Below are positions 45,682 to 53,949 of a stretch of DNA of 64,000 bases, piece by piece. This DNA is from UBA1275 sp002323515. GTDB taxonomy: Bacteria > Bacteroidota > Rhodothermia > Balneolales > Balneolaceae. Position numbers and translations under genes: made by a program. The notes under the pieces were generated by a model, which saw only the letters and a program-made list of their open reading frames with translations, searched no databases and was not told the DNA's origin. The stretch is taken from NCBI GenBank assembly GCA_964007875.1, contig CAXGAH010000008.1:24157-88156 (forward strand), given 5' to 3'. Within the stretch, counting starts at the first letter, position 1, and each line of letters opens with the position of its first letter.

Positions 45682-46320
45682 ATGAATATACAAGACATAC
45701 GTAAAGACTATACGCAAAATGAACTGGACGAAGCGGCACTACGGGAAGATCCCGTTTCACAATTCAATAGCTGGTTTGAGGAGGCTTTAAAGGCAGAAGT
45801 CCTAGAAGCAAATGCCTGTGCACTTGCAACTGTAGATGAACTTGGAAATCCGCATAACCGTATTGTATTGCTAAAAGGAGTGTCCGAGAGTGGATTCCAA
45901 TTTTTTACTAATTACACTTCCGATAAAGCCAATGAAATAGGGCGAAACGCTGCGGTAGCAATGACTTTTTTTTGGAAAGAATTGGAAAGACAGGTTCGTA
46001 TAGAGGGACAGGTTAGGAAGATTAGTGAAGAGGATTCTAAAGCTTATTTTATATCTCGACCTCACATGAGTCAACTAGGGGCTTGGGTTTCAAATCAAAG
46101 TCAAGTTATCAGCGGTAGATCGGTATTAGAGCAACGACTAGAAGAATTAATGCAGCGCTACCCAGAGGGGACTAATGTACCTTACCCTGCTCATTGGGGA
46201 GGCTTTGAGTTACGACCCATAAAAGTTGAATTCTGGCAAGGTCGACCAAGTAGGCTTCATGATAGGATATGTTATGTTCAAATAGATCAAGGATGGCATA
46301 AACAGCGATTAGCTCCATAA
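45682..46320 (+). CDS. pdxH: Pyridoxamine 5'-phosphate oxidase
   Basis: FMN-dependent enzyme making pyridoxal 5'-phosphate from PNP or PMP. 212 residues, normal length. N-terminal IRKDYTQNELDEAAL, FMN-binding ACALATVDELGNPHNRIVLLKG, SRPHMSQLGAWVSNQSQVI and the C-terminal EFWQGRPSRLHDR with RLAP end. Start 6 nt after the redoxin stop. PLP supply is relevant to the downstream PLP lyase. Confidence 0.97.
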   Translation: MNIQDIRKDYTQNELDEAALREDPVSQFNSWFEEALKAEVLEANACALATVDELGNPHNRIVLLKGVSESGFQFFTNYTSDKANEIGRNAAVAMTFFWKELERQVRIEGQVRKISEEDSKAYFISRPHMSQLGAWVSNQSQVISGRSVLEQRLEELMQRYPEGTNVPYPAHWGGFELRPIKVEFWQGRPSRLHDRICYVQIDQGWHKQRLAP

Positions 46321-46334
46321 GCAAAGTAGGTATA

Positions 46335-47003
46335 ATGCCTAAGATCAAGCATAAACGTTTTCAAGAGATCGCTCAATTTGATCATGTTATTGAGTGGACC
46401 GATTATCCAAATGGTCAGGGGTTTAATACTCACATATGGTTTGAAAAGTTTTTCTCTGGTTCGGATACATTCAATTTAGAATTAGCCTGTGGGAAGGCAG
46501 AGTATACAATAGGTCTGGCCAAAAGGTATCCTAAAAGAAATTTTGTTGGAGTGGACATAAAGGGGAATCGTATGTGGGTGGGTGCTCACCATGCCCTAAC
46601 TCATCACATGCATAATGCAGCTTTTTTGCGAGCCTATATAGCTCATTTAGAACATTATATCCCGGAAGGAAGGATAGAGGAAATCTGGATTATCTTTCCA
46701 GATCCGCAACTCAAAAAAGATCGCAAGAAGTTAACATCGACCCGTTTTTTAGAGCTTTATAAGAAGCTGCTAATACCAGGGGGTACGGTTCATCTAAAAA
46801 CCGACAGTGCTGAATTATTCGAATTTACCCTTGCTCAAATTACTGCTCATAATTTGACCATAGTTAGGCAAATAGACGATGTATATGCAAATCCATCCTC
46901 GCCCGAGGAGCTGGTTGGTATTCAAACTTTTTACGAAGGATTACATGTCAAGAGAGGAAGAACCATTCGGTATGTGCAGTTTAGTTTAAGCAATAATAGC
47001 TAA
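46335..47003 (+). CDS. trmB: tRNA (guanine-N7)-methyltransferase TrmB
   Basis: SAM-dependent methyltransferase of 222 residues forming m7G46 in tRNA. SAM motif NLELACGKAEYTIGLA, FVGVDIKGNRMWVGA, and the TrmB signature IWIIFPDPQLKKDRKKLTSTRF. C-terminal PSSPEELVGIQTFYEGLH fits the TxYE(xx)F-like tRNA-contact region. Start 14 nt after pdxH. Confidence 0.96.
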   Translation: MPKIKHKRFQEIAQFDHVIEWTDYPNGQGFNTHIWFEKFFSGSDTFNLELACGKAEYTIGLAKRYPKRNFVGVDIKGNRMWVGAHHALTHHMHNAAFLRAYIAHLEHYIPEGRIEEIWIIFPDPQLKKDRKKLTSTRFLELYKKLLIPGGTVHLKTDSAELFEFTLAQITAHNLTIVRQIDDVYANPSSPEELVGIQTFYEGLHVKRGRTIRYVQFSLSNNS

Positions 47004-47075
47004 CCGGATTGATATAGGCATATAAACTTCTTTATAGATATTTAACTTGTCAAATGTCTTGTTTATATGTATTCT

Positions 47076-47097
47076 TGTGGTATTAAATACTACCACA
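47076..47097. promoter_or_regulatory. Perfect dyad at the lrp-like start codon
   Basis: TGTGGTA-N8-TACCACA, perfect 7-bp arms with an AT-rich spacer (TTAAATAC), ends on the A of the ATG. Size and AT-rich centre fit an Lrp/AsnC-type operator, suggesting autoregulation of lrp and the downstream lyase. Confidence 0.45.
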
Positions 47098-47561
47098 TGA
47101 TTGATCTAGACGATATAGACAAACAGATTATTGCACTGTTGCAAGAAAATGCTCGAATTAGCAATAGAGAGATTGCAAAGAAGGTTGGACTTACGGCCAC
47201 TCCCACTATTGAGCGGGTAAAACGCTTAGAGCGAAAAGGAGTCATAAAAGGGTACATGGCTGTACTAGAGAAAGAAAAGGTGGGCAAAGGGATGACCGTT
47301 TTTGTTAAGGTGACTTTAAGTATTCATCAAATGAGTTTATTGGACGAATTTATTGAAGTGATTCAAGGTATACCAGAGATATTATCCTGTTACCATACTA
47401 CAGGGCAAACTGATTTTTTGTTGCATGTAGTGGCTACAGACATAGCTGACTATGAGCGATTGTTGCGAGATAAGCTAACCACATTACCTGATGTACAACG
47501 CCTTGAGACCACTATGGTGTTGAGAGCAATTAAAGAGGGTGGATACATACCAACCAGTTAA
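47097..47561 (+). CDS. Lrp/AsnC family transcriptional regulator
   Basis: Regulator of 154 residues. N-terminal HTH: LDDIDKQIIALLQENARISN, then KKVGLTATPTIERVKRLERKGVI; C-terminal RAM (ligand-binding) domain with SCYHTTGQTDFLLHVVATD. Such proteins sense amino acids and bind as octamers. ATG at 47097 chosen over a TTG 30 nt upstream, since the dyad at 47076-47097 ends here and residues begin MIDLDDID. It starts 18 nt before a PLP-dependent lyase, its probable target. Confidence 0.92.
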   Translation: MIDLDDIDKQIIALLQENARISNREIAKKVGLTATPTIERVKRLERKGVIKGYMAVLEKEKVGKGMTVFVKVTLSIHQMSLLDEFIEVIQGIPEILSCYHTTGQTDFLLHVVATDIADYERLLRDKLTTLPDVQRLETTMVLRAIKEGGYIPTS

Positions 47562-47578
47562 AGCTAGGAGTTCACAAT

Positions 47579-48805
47579 ATGAAATTTAAATCTAGAGCTG
47601 TTCACGGTGTTGTTGACGCAGAGAGAATACTTAAAGAATCTGAGGGGGCGCATGTACCCCCCATTTATCAGACATCAACCTTTCTCTTTAATGATGTAGC
47701 TCATGGGGCAAGAGCTTTTTCAACCCCAGATCATGATGGAGTGCATATTTACACTCGTTTATCCAATCCAAATAATAACACCCTAGAACAATCGATTACC
47801 GCTTTGGAATGCTATGATTTGGATAGTGATGCCTATACCTCTATGGTTTTTGGCACCGGTATGGCAGCCATAAGTACAGCCATTATGGCTATGGCTAAGC
47901 AGGGGCAGGTACTCGCTCAAGATGCTCTGTATGGTTGTAGCAGTCAATTATTGTTTGAACAAGCACCATACTGGGGTATAGAAGCTGATTTTATAGATTT
48001 TACTCATCTCGATGCTTTCCGGAAAAAAGTTCATTCGATGGATAATCTGAAAGTGGTGTATATGGAAACAATCACCAATCCAACAATGAGAGTAGCTCAA
48101 ATGGACAGCATTGTTGAGATCGCTCACCAAGTGGGTGCCAAAGTAATTGTAGACAATACTTTTGCATCTCCTATGTATTGCCGGCCACTCAATTTTGGAG
48201 CCGATATCGTGATTCATTCATCGACTAAATATATTGGTGGACATGGAACCTCATTAGGTGGTGTGTTGACTTGTTCTAAAGAATTGGCAGAGAATTATGA
48301 GCTAGGAACCTACAGAAAAAATTTGGGAGGTATCGCTGGACCTATGGACTCATGGTTATTAAATAATGGGTTAAAAACGATGGCTCTTCGAGTACAGGCT
48401 CAAACAGATAATGCGATGAAAGTAGCGCAGTTTCTTGAATCACATGATTCGGTTAAACGAGTTTGGTATCCTATGTTAGAGTCTCATCCCGATTACATTG
48501 TCGCACAGAACATATTGTTGGGTGGAGCTGCCTCGGTGATGAGCTTTGAGCTAAAAGGAGGCTTTGAATCAGGTAGTAATCTTATGAATTCGGTTCAGCT
48601 TTGTTCACTTGCAGTGAGTTTAGGTGCGGTGGATACTTTGATTCAACATCCCGCATCGATGACACACTCAGTGATGGATGTTCATTTGCGTCAAAAAGCA
48701 GGTATAGAAGATGGTTTAGTCCGGCTTGCGGTGGGTATTGAGGATGTAGATGACATTATAGGTGACTTGAGTCAAGCCTTGGTGAATAAAACGGTTATTG
48801 AATAG
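47579..48805 (+). CDS. PLP-dependent Cys/Met metabolism enzyme, methionine gamma-lyase-like
   Basis: Enzyme of 408 residues in the trans-sulfuration (Cys/Met) PLP family. Signatures: YTRLSNPNNNTLEQSI, the PLP lysine loop VIHSSTKYIGGHG, and VDNTFASPMYCRP. Residue Cys120 in ALYGCSSQLLF matches the Cys that distinguishes methionine gamma-lyase (LYGCT) from cystathionine synthases and lyases, which usually have Gly-Gly-Thr there. So methionine (or homocysteine) gamma-elimination giving a thiol, ammonia and 2-oxobutyrate is the best call. The Lrp gene 18 nt upstream supports amino-acid-responsive control. Confidence 0.85.
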   Translation: MKFKSRAVHGVVDAERILKESEGAHVPPIYQTSTFLFNDVAHGARAFSTPDHDGVHIYTRLSNPNNNTLEQSITALECYDLDSDAYTSMVFGTGMAAISTAIMAMAKQGQVLAQDALYGCSSQLLFEQAPYWGIEADFIDFTHLDAFRKKVHSMDNLKVVYMETITNPTMRVAQMDSIVEIAHQVGAKVIVDNTFASPMYCRPLNFGADIVIHSSTKYIGGHGTSLGGVLTCSKELAENYELGTYRKNLGGIAGPMDSWLLNNGLKTMALRVQAQTDNAMKVAQFLESHDSVKRVWYPMLESHPDYIVAQNILLGGAASVMSFELKGGFESGSNLMNSVQLCSLAVSLGAVDTLIQHPASMTHSVMDVHLRQKAGIEDGLVRLAVGIEDVDDIIGDLSQALVNKTVIE

Positions 48806-48811
48806 TTCGGT

Positions 48812-49699
48812 TTACCAACTCCCGCCAGCCCCTCCACCACCGGAGCCAAATCCTCCACCGCCACTAAAACCACTAAAACCACCACCGGAGCCAAATCCGC
48901 CGCGACCACTTGGGCTGTTGAGTAAGCTACTCCAAAGTAAAACATCCATTGCACCAATGGTGCGGCCACCACCACGGCCACCCCGACCCTTGAAAAAAAT
49001 AAAAAATAGAATCAAAGTAAGCAGAATAAGCAGATCAACAGGAAATCCTTCTTCAGAACCGAGGGCATTTTCCACCGCTTCATATTCACCAGAAGCTAAT
49101 TGCATAAGCGCACTAGTGGCTCGATCAAGACCTTGGTAAAATTGTCCACTTTGCAGTGCGGGTACAAGTATGTCCTGCACAACTCTCTTGGCCATGACAT
49201 CTGGAATAGCTCCTTCTAAACCATATCCCACCTCTATCTGTAGTTCTCTTTCTTGAACAGATATTAGAATAAGAACCCCATTATACCGCTCAGCTTCCCA
49301 CATTTGCCAGGTGTTAAATAGGTAGGTAGCGGCTTCCTCTCTTGGGAGGCCTGTAAGATTATTAAGTACGGCAATAGTAATTATATTGGATGTTGTGTCT
49401 CTATAGTTACGTAGTTTTTGTTCAAGTATTACTTCTTCTTGGTTGGTTAGTAGATTCCCAAAATCGTTTACCATACCAACGGGCCTTTGTGGAAGCTCAT
49501 TTGGGGACTGAGCATATAGCAGACCAGCGGAGCTTTGAATAGACGCGCCTGTATGAGTTTGGAATATCCCCCATATTGTGGGTAGTGAAACAACATTTAC
49601 CCCAAGTATCCAAACTAGAGCCATCAAACTAATTATAGAGGAGCGTATACTTCTACTTTTTACCCGGAAAATGGAGCTTTTCAATTGGATATTATCCAT
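48812..49699 (-). CDS. TPM-domain protein with Gly-rich C-terminus (YgcG-like)
   Basis: Protein of about 295 residues. N-terminal signal/anchor, TPM (TPM_phosphatase) domain about residues 65-200 (GMVNDFGNLLTNQEEVILE, YNGVLILISVQERELQIEVG, GLEGAIPDVMAKRVVQD), a transmembrane helix near 225-245, then a C-terminal Gly/Ser/Phe-rich tail ending GGGGAGGSW. ATG at 49699 overlaps the upstream TPM gene stop by 8 nt (ATGGATAA), implying coupling. Role in envelope or membrane maintenance is inferred from family genetics with LemA. Confidence 0.85.
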   Translation of the reverse strand: MDNIQLKSSIFRVKSRSIRSSIISLMALVWILGVNVVSLPTIWGIFQTHTGASIQSSAGLLYAQSPNELPQRPVGMVNDFGNLLTNQEEVILEQKLRNYRDTTSNIITIAVLNNLTGLPREEAATYLFNTWQMWEAERYNGVLILISVQERELQIEVGYGLEGAIPDVMAKRVVQDILVPALQSGQFYQGLDRATSALMQLASGEYEAVENALGSEEGFPVDLLILLTLILFFIFFKGRGGRGGGRTIGAMDVLLWSSLLNSPSGRGGFGSGGGFSGFSGGGGFGSGGGGAGGSW

Positions 49700-50120
49700 A
49701 GCTAATAGAATCATCAAGTTCATTTTCGTCATCGTGTTGATATGGAAAGTGTTGCTGTAACTTACCGCCAATGTCCAATAATGCTTTGACGAGCCCATTT
49801 TTTATGTTTCCTTCTTTGAAATCTGCTTGAAGGGTTACAAGGGTACTTTCCCAAAATTCTTGGCCAACCTTTGTATGAATACCTTCGTCCCCCCAAATAG
49901 CTAGTAAATGATCCTTTGTAGCCACATATACAATCACGCCATTTCGCAGTTCTGTTTTGTGCATGCCTAACTTTTGGAATAAGCTAGTAGCCCTTTTAAT
50001 CGGATCTTTTTTAGGGCATTTTTTTTCAATATGCACACGAACTTCCCCTGAGGTTTTTTTTTCTGCTTGCTGAATGGCCTGAACAACGGCTAATTCATCG
50101 GCACTGCTTAAAAAGGGCAT
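49692..50120 (-). CDS. TPM-domain protein, short
   Basis: Protein of 142 residues consisting of one TPM domain without signal peptide: AIQQAEKKTSGEVRVHIEKKC, then NGVIVYVATKDHLLAIWGDEG and FWESTLVTLQADFKEGN. Middle gene of the lemA-TPM-TPM operon, 52 nt after lemA. The same pair of short and long TPM genes behind lemA is common in FCB genomes. Molecular function unknown. Confidence 0.85.
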   Translation of the reverse strand: MPFLSSADELAVVQAIQQAEKKTSGEVRVHIEKKCPKKDPIKRATSLFQKLGMHKTELRNGVIVYVATKDHLLAIWGDEGIHTKVGQEFWESTLVTLQADFKEGNIKNGLVKALLDIGGKLQQHFPYQHDDENELDDSISYG

Positions 50121-50172
50121 GGGTTTTTCAATCTAAAGGGTTTTACGATCAACAGAAATTTCGATATACAAA

Positions 50173-50760
50173 TTATTTAAAATCAACTAGCGGTGGTTGT
50201 TCGGCTCCCTCATTTGCTTCAAAATAGGCTTTTCGATCAAACCCAGTAATGGAGGCAATAAAGCTTCCGGGGAATTTTCGAATGTCTGTGTTATACTGGC
50301 GAGCGGTGTCATTGAATCGTTTTCTTTCGGTCGCAATACGGTTTTCAGTCCCTTCTAGTTGAGCTTGAAGATCTCTAAAGTTAGCATTTGCTTTGAGTTC
50401 GGGGTATCGCTCGACACTTACCAACAGTCTAGAAAGCGCACCACTTAATTGTTCTTGTGCAGCCTGGAACTGTTGAATTTTGGCAGGATCGTTAAGGTCA
50501 TCGGCTTGCAGTGTAATAGATGTTGCTCGACTCCGAGCCTCGATAACCGATTGTAATGTTTCCTGCTCGAAATTCGCGGCGCCTTGCACTGAGTTGACTA
50601 AATTCGGGATTAAATCGGCGCGTCTCTGGTATTGGTTTTCAACTTGTGCCCATGCACTTTCAACCGATTCTTCGGCCGTTACAAATCCGTTGTTAACGCT
50701 AATTCCATAAATAACAAGTATGGTGAGTAGGGCAACAATAATGATATTTTTTGCTTTCAT
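50173..50760 (-). CDS. lemA: LemA family protein
   Basis: Protein of 195 residues with an N-terminal membrane anchor (about residues 5-20) followed by the LemA coiled-coil domain: AWAQVENQYQRRADLIPNLV, then ARSRATSITLQADDLNDP, YPELKANANFRDLQAQLEGT and KRFNDTARQYNTDIRKFPGS. Extracytoplasmic helical bundle. First gene of the minus-strand run with two TPM proteins. Divergent from the YjjG-like gene. Confidence 0.95.
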   Translation of the reverse strand: MKAKNIIIVALLTILVIYGISVNNGFVTAEESVESAWAQVENQYQRRADLIPNLVNSVQGAANFEQETLQSVIEARSRATSITLQADDLNDPAKIQQFQAAQEQLSGALSRLLVSVERYPELKANANFRDLQAQLEGTENRIATERKRFNDTARQYNTDIRKFPGSFIASITGFDRKAYFEANEGAEQPPLVDFK

Positions 50761-50862
50761 AGTTTCAAGTCTCTCTGGTTAAAATATTTGGTTCATAATC
50801 ATGCTATATTATACGAAAATCCAACGTTTAGGATTTATTGAATCTAGCAGAAAATATAAAGC

Positions 50863-51561
50863 ATGCAAAAAGAACTCATTCGATACATTTATTTTGATTT
50901 AGACGATACCCTATTGAATCATAAAAAAGCCGAACAAAACGGGCTAAGAGATATTTATAAAAAGATACCGGCGCTTCAGGTGGTTTCTACGGACGAATTA
51001 CTTAGGGTGTATGCGCAGATTAATCGGGGCTTATGGATTGAATATGCACAAGGAATCATTGATCGAAACACATTACACCGTCGAAGGTTCCAAGAAAGTT
51101 TTGAGGCGCTGGGAATTGATGGTGAACTCTACGAGTATGCAGGCTCAATTTATATGGAGTATTACAGGACCCATTGGGAATGGGTGAAGGGAGCTAAGCA
51201 AGCATTTGTAAAACTTCACGAATACTACGAAATGGGTGTGATCACGAATGGTTTTGCAGAAACGCAAAGGATGAAAGTACGTCAATTTGAATTCGATAAG
51301 ATGTGCTCAACCATCATTATTTCAGAAGAATTTGGTTTAATGAAGCCAGATCCGGCTATTTTCAATGAAGCGACTCAACGAGCACGATATGCTCCTGAGC
51401 ATATTCTCTATGTAGGGGATTCGCTGAATTCCGATGTAGATGGTGCGTTGAATGCGGGTTGGAACATGGCTTGGTACAATCCGAAAAATCACTCACCTGA
51501 AGGTAGGGAGCCTCACTTGAATTTTCAGGATTTCCAGGAATTAATCGATGTCTTAGGGTAG
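50863..51561 (+). CDS. YjjG-type HAD nucleotidase
   Basis: HAD class I hydrolase of 232 residues. Motif I YFDLDDTLLNHKKAE, motif II GVITNGFAETQ, lysine MKPDPAIF, motif IV YVGDSLNSDVDGALNAG. The YjjG family dephosphorylates noncanonical pyrimidine nucleotides (house-cleaning). All catalytic residues present. purL begins 56 nt downstream on the same strand. Confidence 0.9.
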   Translation: MQKELIRYIYFDLDDTLLNHKKAEQNGLRDIYKKIPALQVVSTDELLRVYAQINRGLWIEYAQGIIDRNTLHRRRFQESFEALGIDGELYEYAGSIYMEYYRTHWEWVKGAKQAFVKLHEYYEMGVITNGFAETQRMKVRQFEFDKMCSTIIISEEFGLMKPDPAIFNEATQRARYAPEHILYVGDSLNSDVDGALNAGWNMAWYNPKNHSPEGREPHLNFQDFQELIDVLG

Positions 51562-51616
51562 AGGCTAAGCAAAAAAGCTTGTACATTTAACCCATCTAAA
51601 AATCAACGTACTGCAT

Positions 51617-53851
51617 ATGTCTGACCACACCTCAACTGAACTCTCTGTAAACCTTGAATTAGCTCTGGAACATGGTTTAACTAAAGAAGAATATGAAATG
51701 ATTGTTCAACGCTTAGGAAGAACTCCTAGTTTTACTGAATTAGGAGTGTATTCGGTGATGTGGAGTGAACATTGTTCATACAAAAATTCCATATTAGAAC
51801 TCAAAAAACTACCTCGTGAAGGTGAACACTTATTGGTTGCGGCTGGGGAAGAAAATGCTGGGCTTGTGGACATTGGTGATGGTTTGGGGTGTGCGTTTAA
51901 AATTGAAAGTCATAACCATCCATCTGCGGTGGAACCTTACCAAGGCGCTGCTACTGGAGTGGGTGGTATTCATCGCGATATTTTCACTATGGGGGCACGT
52001 CCTATTGCTTCCTTGAATTCTTTGCGTTTTGGTTCTTTGGAAACCCCTAGAGTTAGATATCTATTAGACGGTGTGGTGCGTGGTATCGGGGATTATGGAA
52101 ATTCTTTTGGTGTACCAGTCATCGCTGGTGAAGTTTGTTTTGATGAAAGTTATGAGGGTAATCCACTAGTCAATGCAATGAGCATTGGGATTGTTAAAGC
52201 GGGCGAAACAGCCTCAGCCATTGCAAAGGGATTAGGGAATCCGGTACTCATAGTGGGAGCGAGTACGGGTAGAGATGGGATACATGGGGCAACCTTTGCT
52301 TCCGAGGAAATCTCTGAGGAAAGCGAAGCGAAACGACCCAGTGTACAGGTTGGAGATCCATTTACTGAAAAATTATTACTGGAAGCCAGTCTCGAAGCAC
52401 TTCAAACAGGTGCAGTCGTTGGAATGCAGGATATGGGAGCGGCTGGAATTGCCTGTTCTTCTAGTGAAATGACCGCAAAAGGTGGCCAAGGGATGCGCAT
52501 AAATTTAGATTTAGTACCCGCGCGTGAGCCAGGAATGACTGCCTATGAAATGCTTTTATCCGAAAGTCAGGAACGCATGCTCATTGTGGCACATAAAGGC
52601 CAAGAGCAAGATATTATCGATGTATATGAGAAGTGGGATTTACATGCCGTTGTAATTGGCGAAGTGGTGGAAGGTGATCAAGTAACTTATTGGAAGGATA
52701 GCGAAATAAAAGCCCAAATTCCCGCCGAACATTTGGTGTTGGGTGGCGGCGCCCCTCAATATGTACGCGAAACCAAAAAACCAAGCTATCTCGAGGAAAC
52801 GCAAAACGCTGATTTATCTGGGTTAAACCACCCCAAAAACCTCATAGATTGTTTGGAAGCTTTGTTAGGTAGTCCAAATATTGCGTCTAAACGCTGGGTT
52901 CATGAGCAATACGACACGATGGTACGAACCAACACTGTTCAAGGTCCTGGCGCTGCAGATGCTGGTATAATTAGGCTTAAAGGAAGTAAAAAAGGTTTGG
53001 TAGCAAAAACAGATTGCAACGGTCGATATGTTTATTTGAATCCACGTAGAGGAGGGCAAATTGCTGTAGCCGAATCGGCTCGTAATGTGGTGTGTTCTGG
53101 AGCTAAACCCATGGCAATAACCAACTGCCTAAATTATGGTAATCCCTATAAACCAGAAGTGTATTGGACGTTTAAGGAATCACTTGCTGGCATGGGTGAT
53201 GCGTGTAATAAGCTAAACACTCCAGTGACAGGTGGAAATGTAAGTTTTTATAATGAAAATCCTGAGAGTGCCATATTCCCAACTCCCATTATTGGTATGC
53301 TCGGTGTAATCGAAGACGTTGAAAAACATAAAATGTCTCCATCATTCAAAAAGGAAGGCGATATAATATTTTATGTTGGTGCTCCTCGAATCGGTTTGGG
53401 TGGAACGGAATATCTGAAGGTAGTACATGGATTAACCACCGGTGATGCTCCGATACTTGACTTGGATGTAGAGCTTAAGGTTCAGGAGACCGTATTGGAG
53501 GCGATTACTTCAGGTCTAGTCACCGCTGCTCACGATATCTCGGACGGCGGCTTGGGTGTTAGTATTGCAGAAATGGGTATTTTTGGTTCATTAGGGGCCC
53601 AAATCGACCTTAGTGTTCTGTCCGGATCTATTTATGAAATCTGGTTCAGTGAGGCACAATCAGGTATAATCCTAACTTGCCAAGCCAATCAAAAAGAGTC
53701 CTTAATGAAGCGCTTATCCCAAGGTGGGGTAGACGTCGCACAAATCGGGACCGTTCAAGGGGATGCATTGATATTTGAAGGAGTTGGTTCGGTGAGTCTT
53801 GATCAACTTCATAGCAATTATGAAAGTGCGATTCCAAAAGCAATGTCATAG
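51617..53851 (+). CDS. purL: Phosphoribosylformylglycinamidine synthase II (small PurL)
   Basis: FGAM synthetase subunit of 744 residues in purine synthesis; the small type that needs PurQ and PurS, which are not in this window. Seen: VMWSEHCSYKNS, KIESHNHPSAVEPYQGAATG, two AIRS-like halves with DMGAAGIACSSSEM and the second TAAHDISDGGLG. Length matches small PurL. Convergent with pabB; a GC hairpin lies between them. Confidence 0.97.
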   Translation: MSDHTSTELSVNLELALEHGLTKEEYEMIVQRLGRTPSFTELGVYSVMWSEHCSYKNSILELKKLPREGEHLLVAAGEENAGLVDIGDGLGCAFKIESHNHPSAVEPYQGAATGVGGIHRDIFTMGARPIASLNSLRFGSLETPRVRYLLDGVVRGIGDYGNSFGVPVIAGEVCFDESYEGNPLVNAMSIGIVKAGETASAIAKGLGNPVLIVGASTGRDGIHGATFASEEISEESEAKRPSVQVGDPFTEKLLLEASLEALQTGAVVGMQDMGAAGIACSSSEMTAKGGQGMRINLDLVPAREPGMTAYEMLLSESQERMLIVAHKGQEQDIIDVYEKWDLHAVVIGEVVEGDQVTYWKDSEIKAQIPAEHLVLGGGAPQYVRETKKPSYLEETQNADLSGLNHPKNLIDCLEALLGSPNIASKRWVHEQYDTMVRTNTVQGPGAADAGIIRLKGSKKGLVAKTDCNGRYVYLNPRRGGQIAVAESARNVVCSGAKPMAITNCLNYGNPYKPEVYWTFKESLAGMGDACNKLNTPVTGGNVSFYNENPESAIFPTPIIGMLGVIEDVEKHKMSPSFKKEGDIIFYVGAPRIGLGGTEYLKVVHGLTTGDAPILDLDVELKVQETVLEAITSGLVTAAHDISDGGLGVSIAEMGIFGSLGAQIDLSVLSGSIYEIWFSEAQSGIILTCQANQKESLMKRLSQGGVDVAQIGTVQGDALIFEGVGSVSLDQLHSNYESAIPKAMS

Positions 53852-53876
53852 GTTAATTTGGCTAAGTTAACCATCT

Positions 53877-53899
53877 GCTCGGATACCAGAAAGCCGAGC
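53877..53899. terminator. Probable bidirectional terminator between purL and pabB
   Basis: GCTCGG / CCGAGC forms a perfect 6-bp GC-rich stem with 11-nt loop in the 98-nt gap between convergent genes. A second stem GGTTAA / TTAACC (53851-53856, 53867-53872) sits directly after the purL stop. No strong T-run on either side, so moderate confidence only. Confidence 0.4.
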
Positions 53900-53949
53900 C
53901 ATTTATGCTGAGCTATTTACTAGGTGCAAAAAAATCAAAAGTACAGACT

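Noticed and set aside
48798..49139. Pro-rich plus-strand frame over the TPM gene
   Set aside because: It is the complement of the Gly-rich tail of the TPM protein, so the Pro repeats are an artefact.
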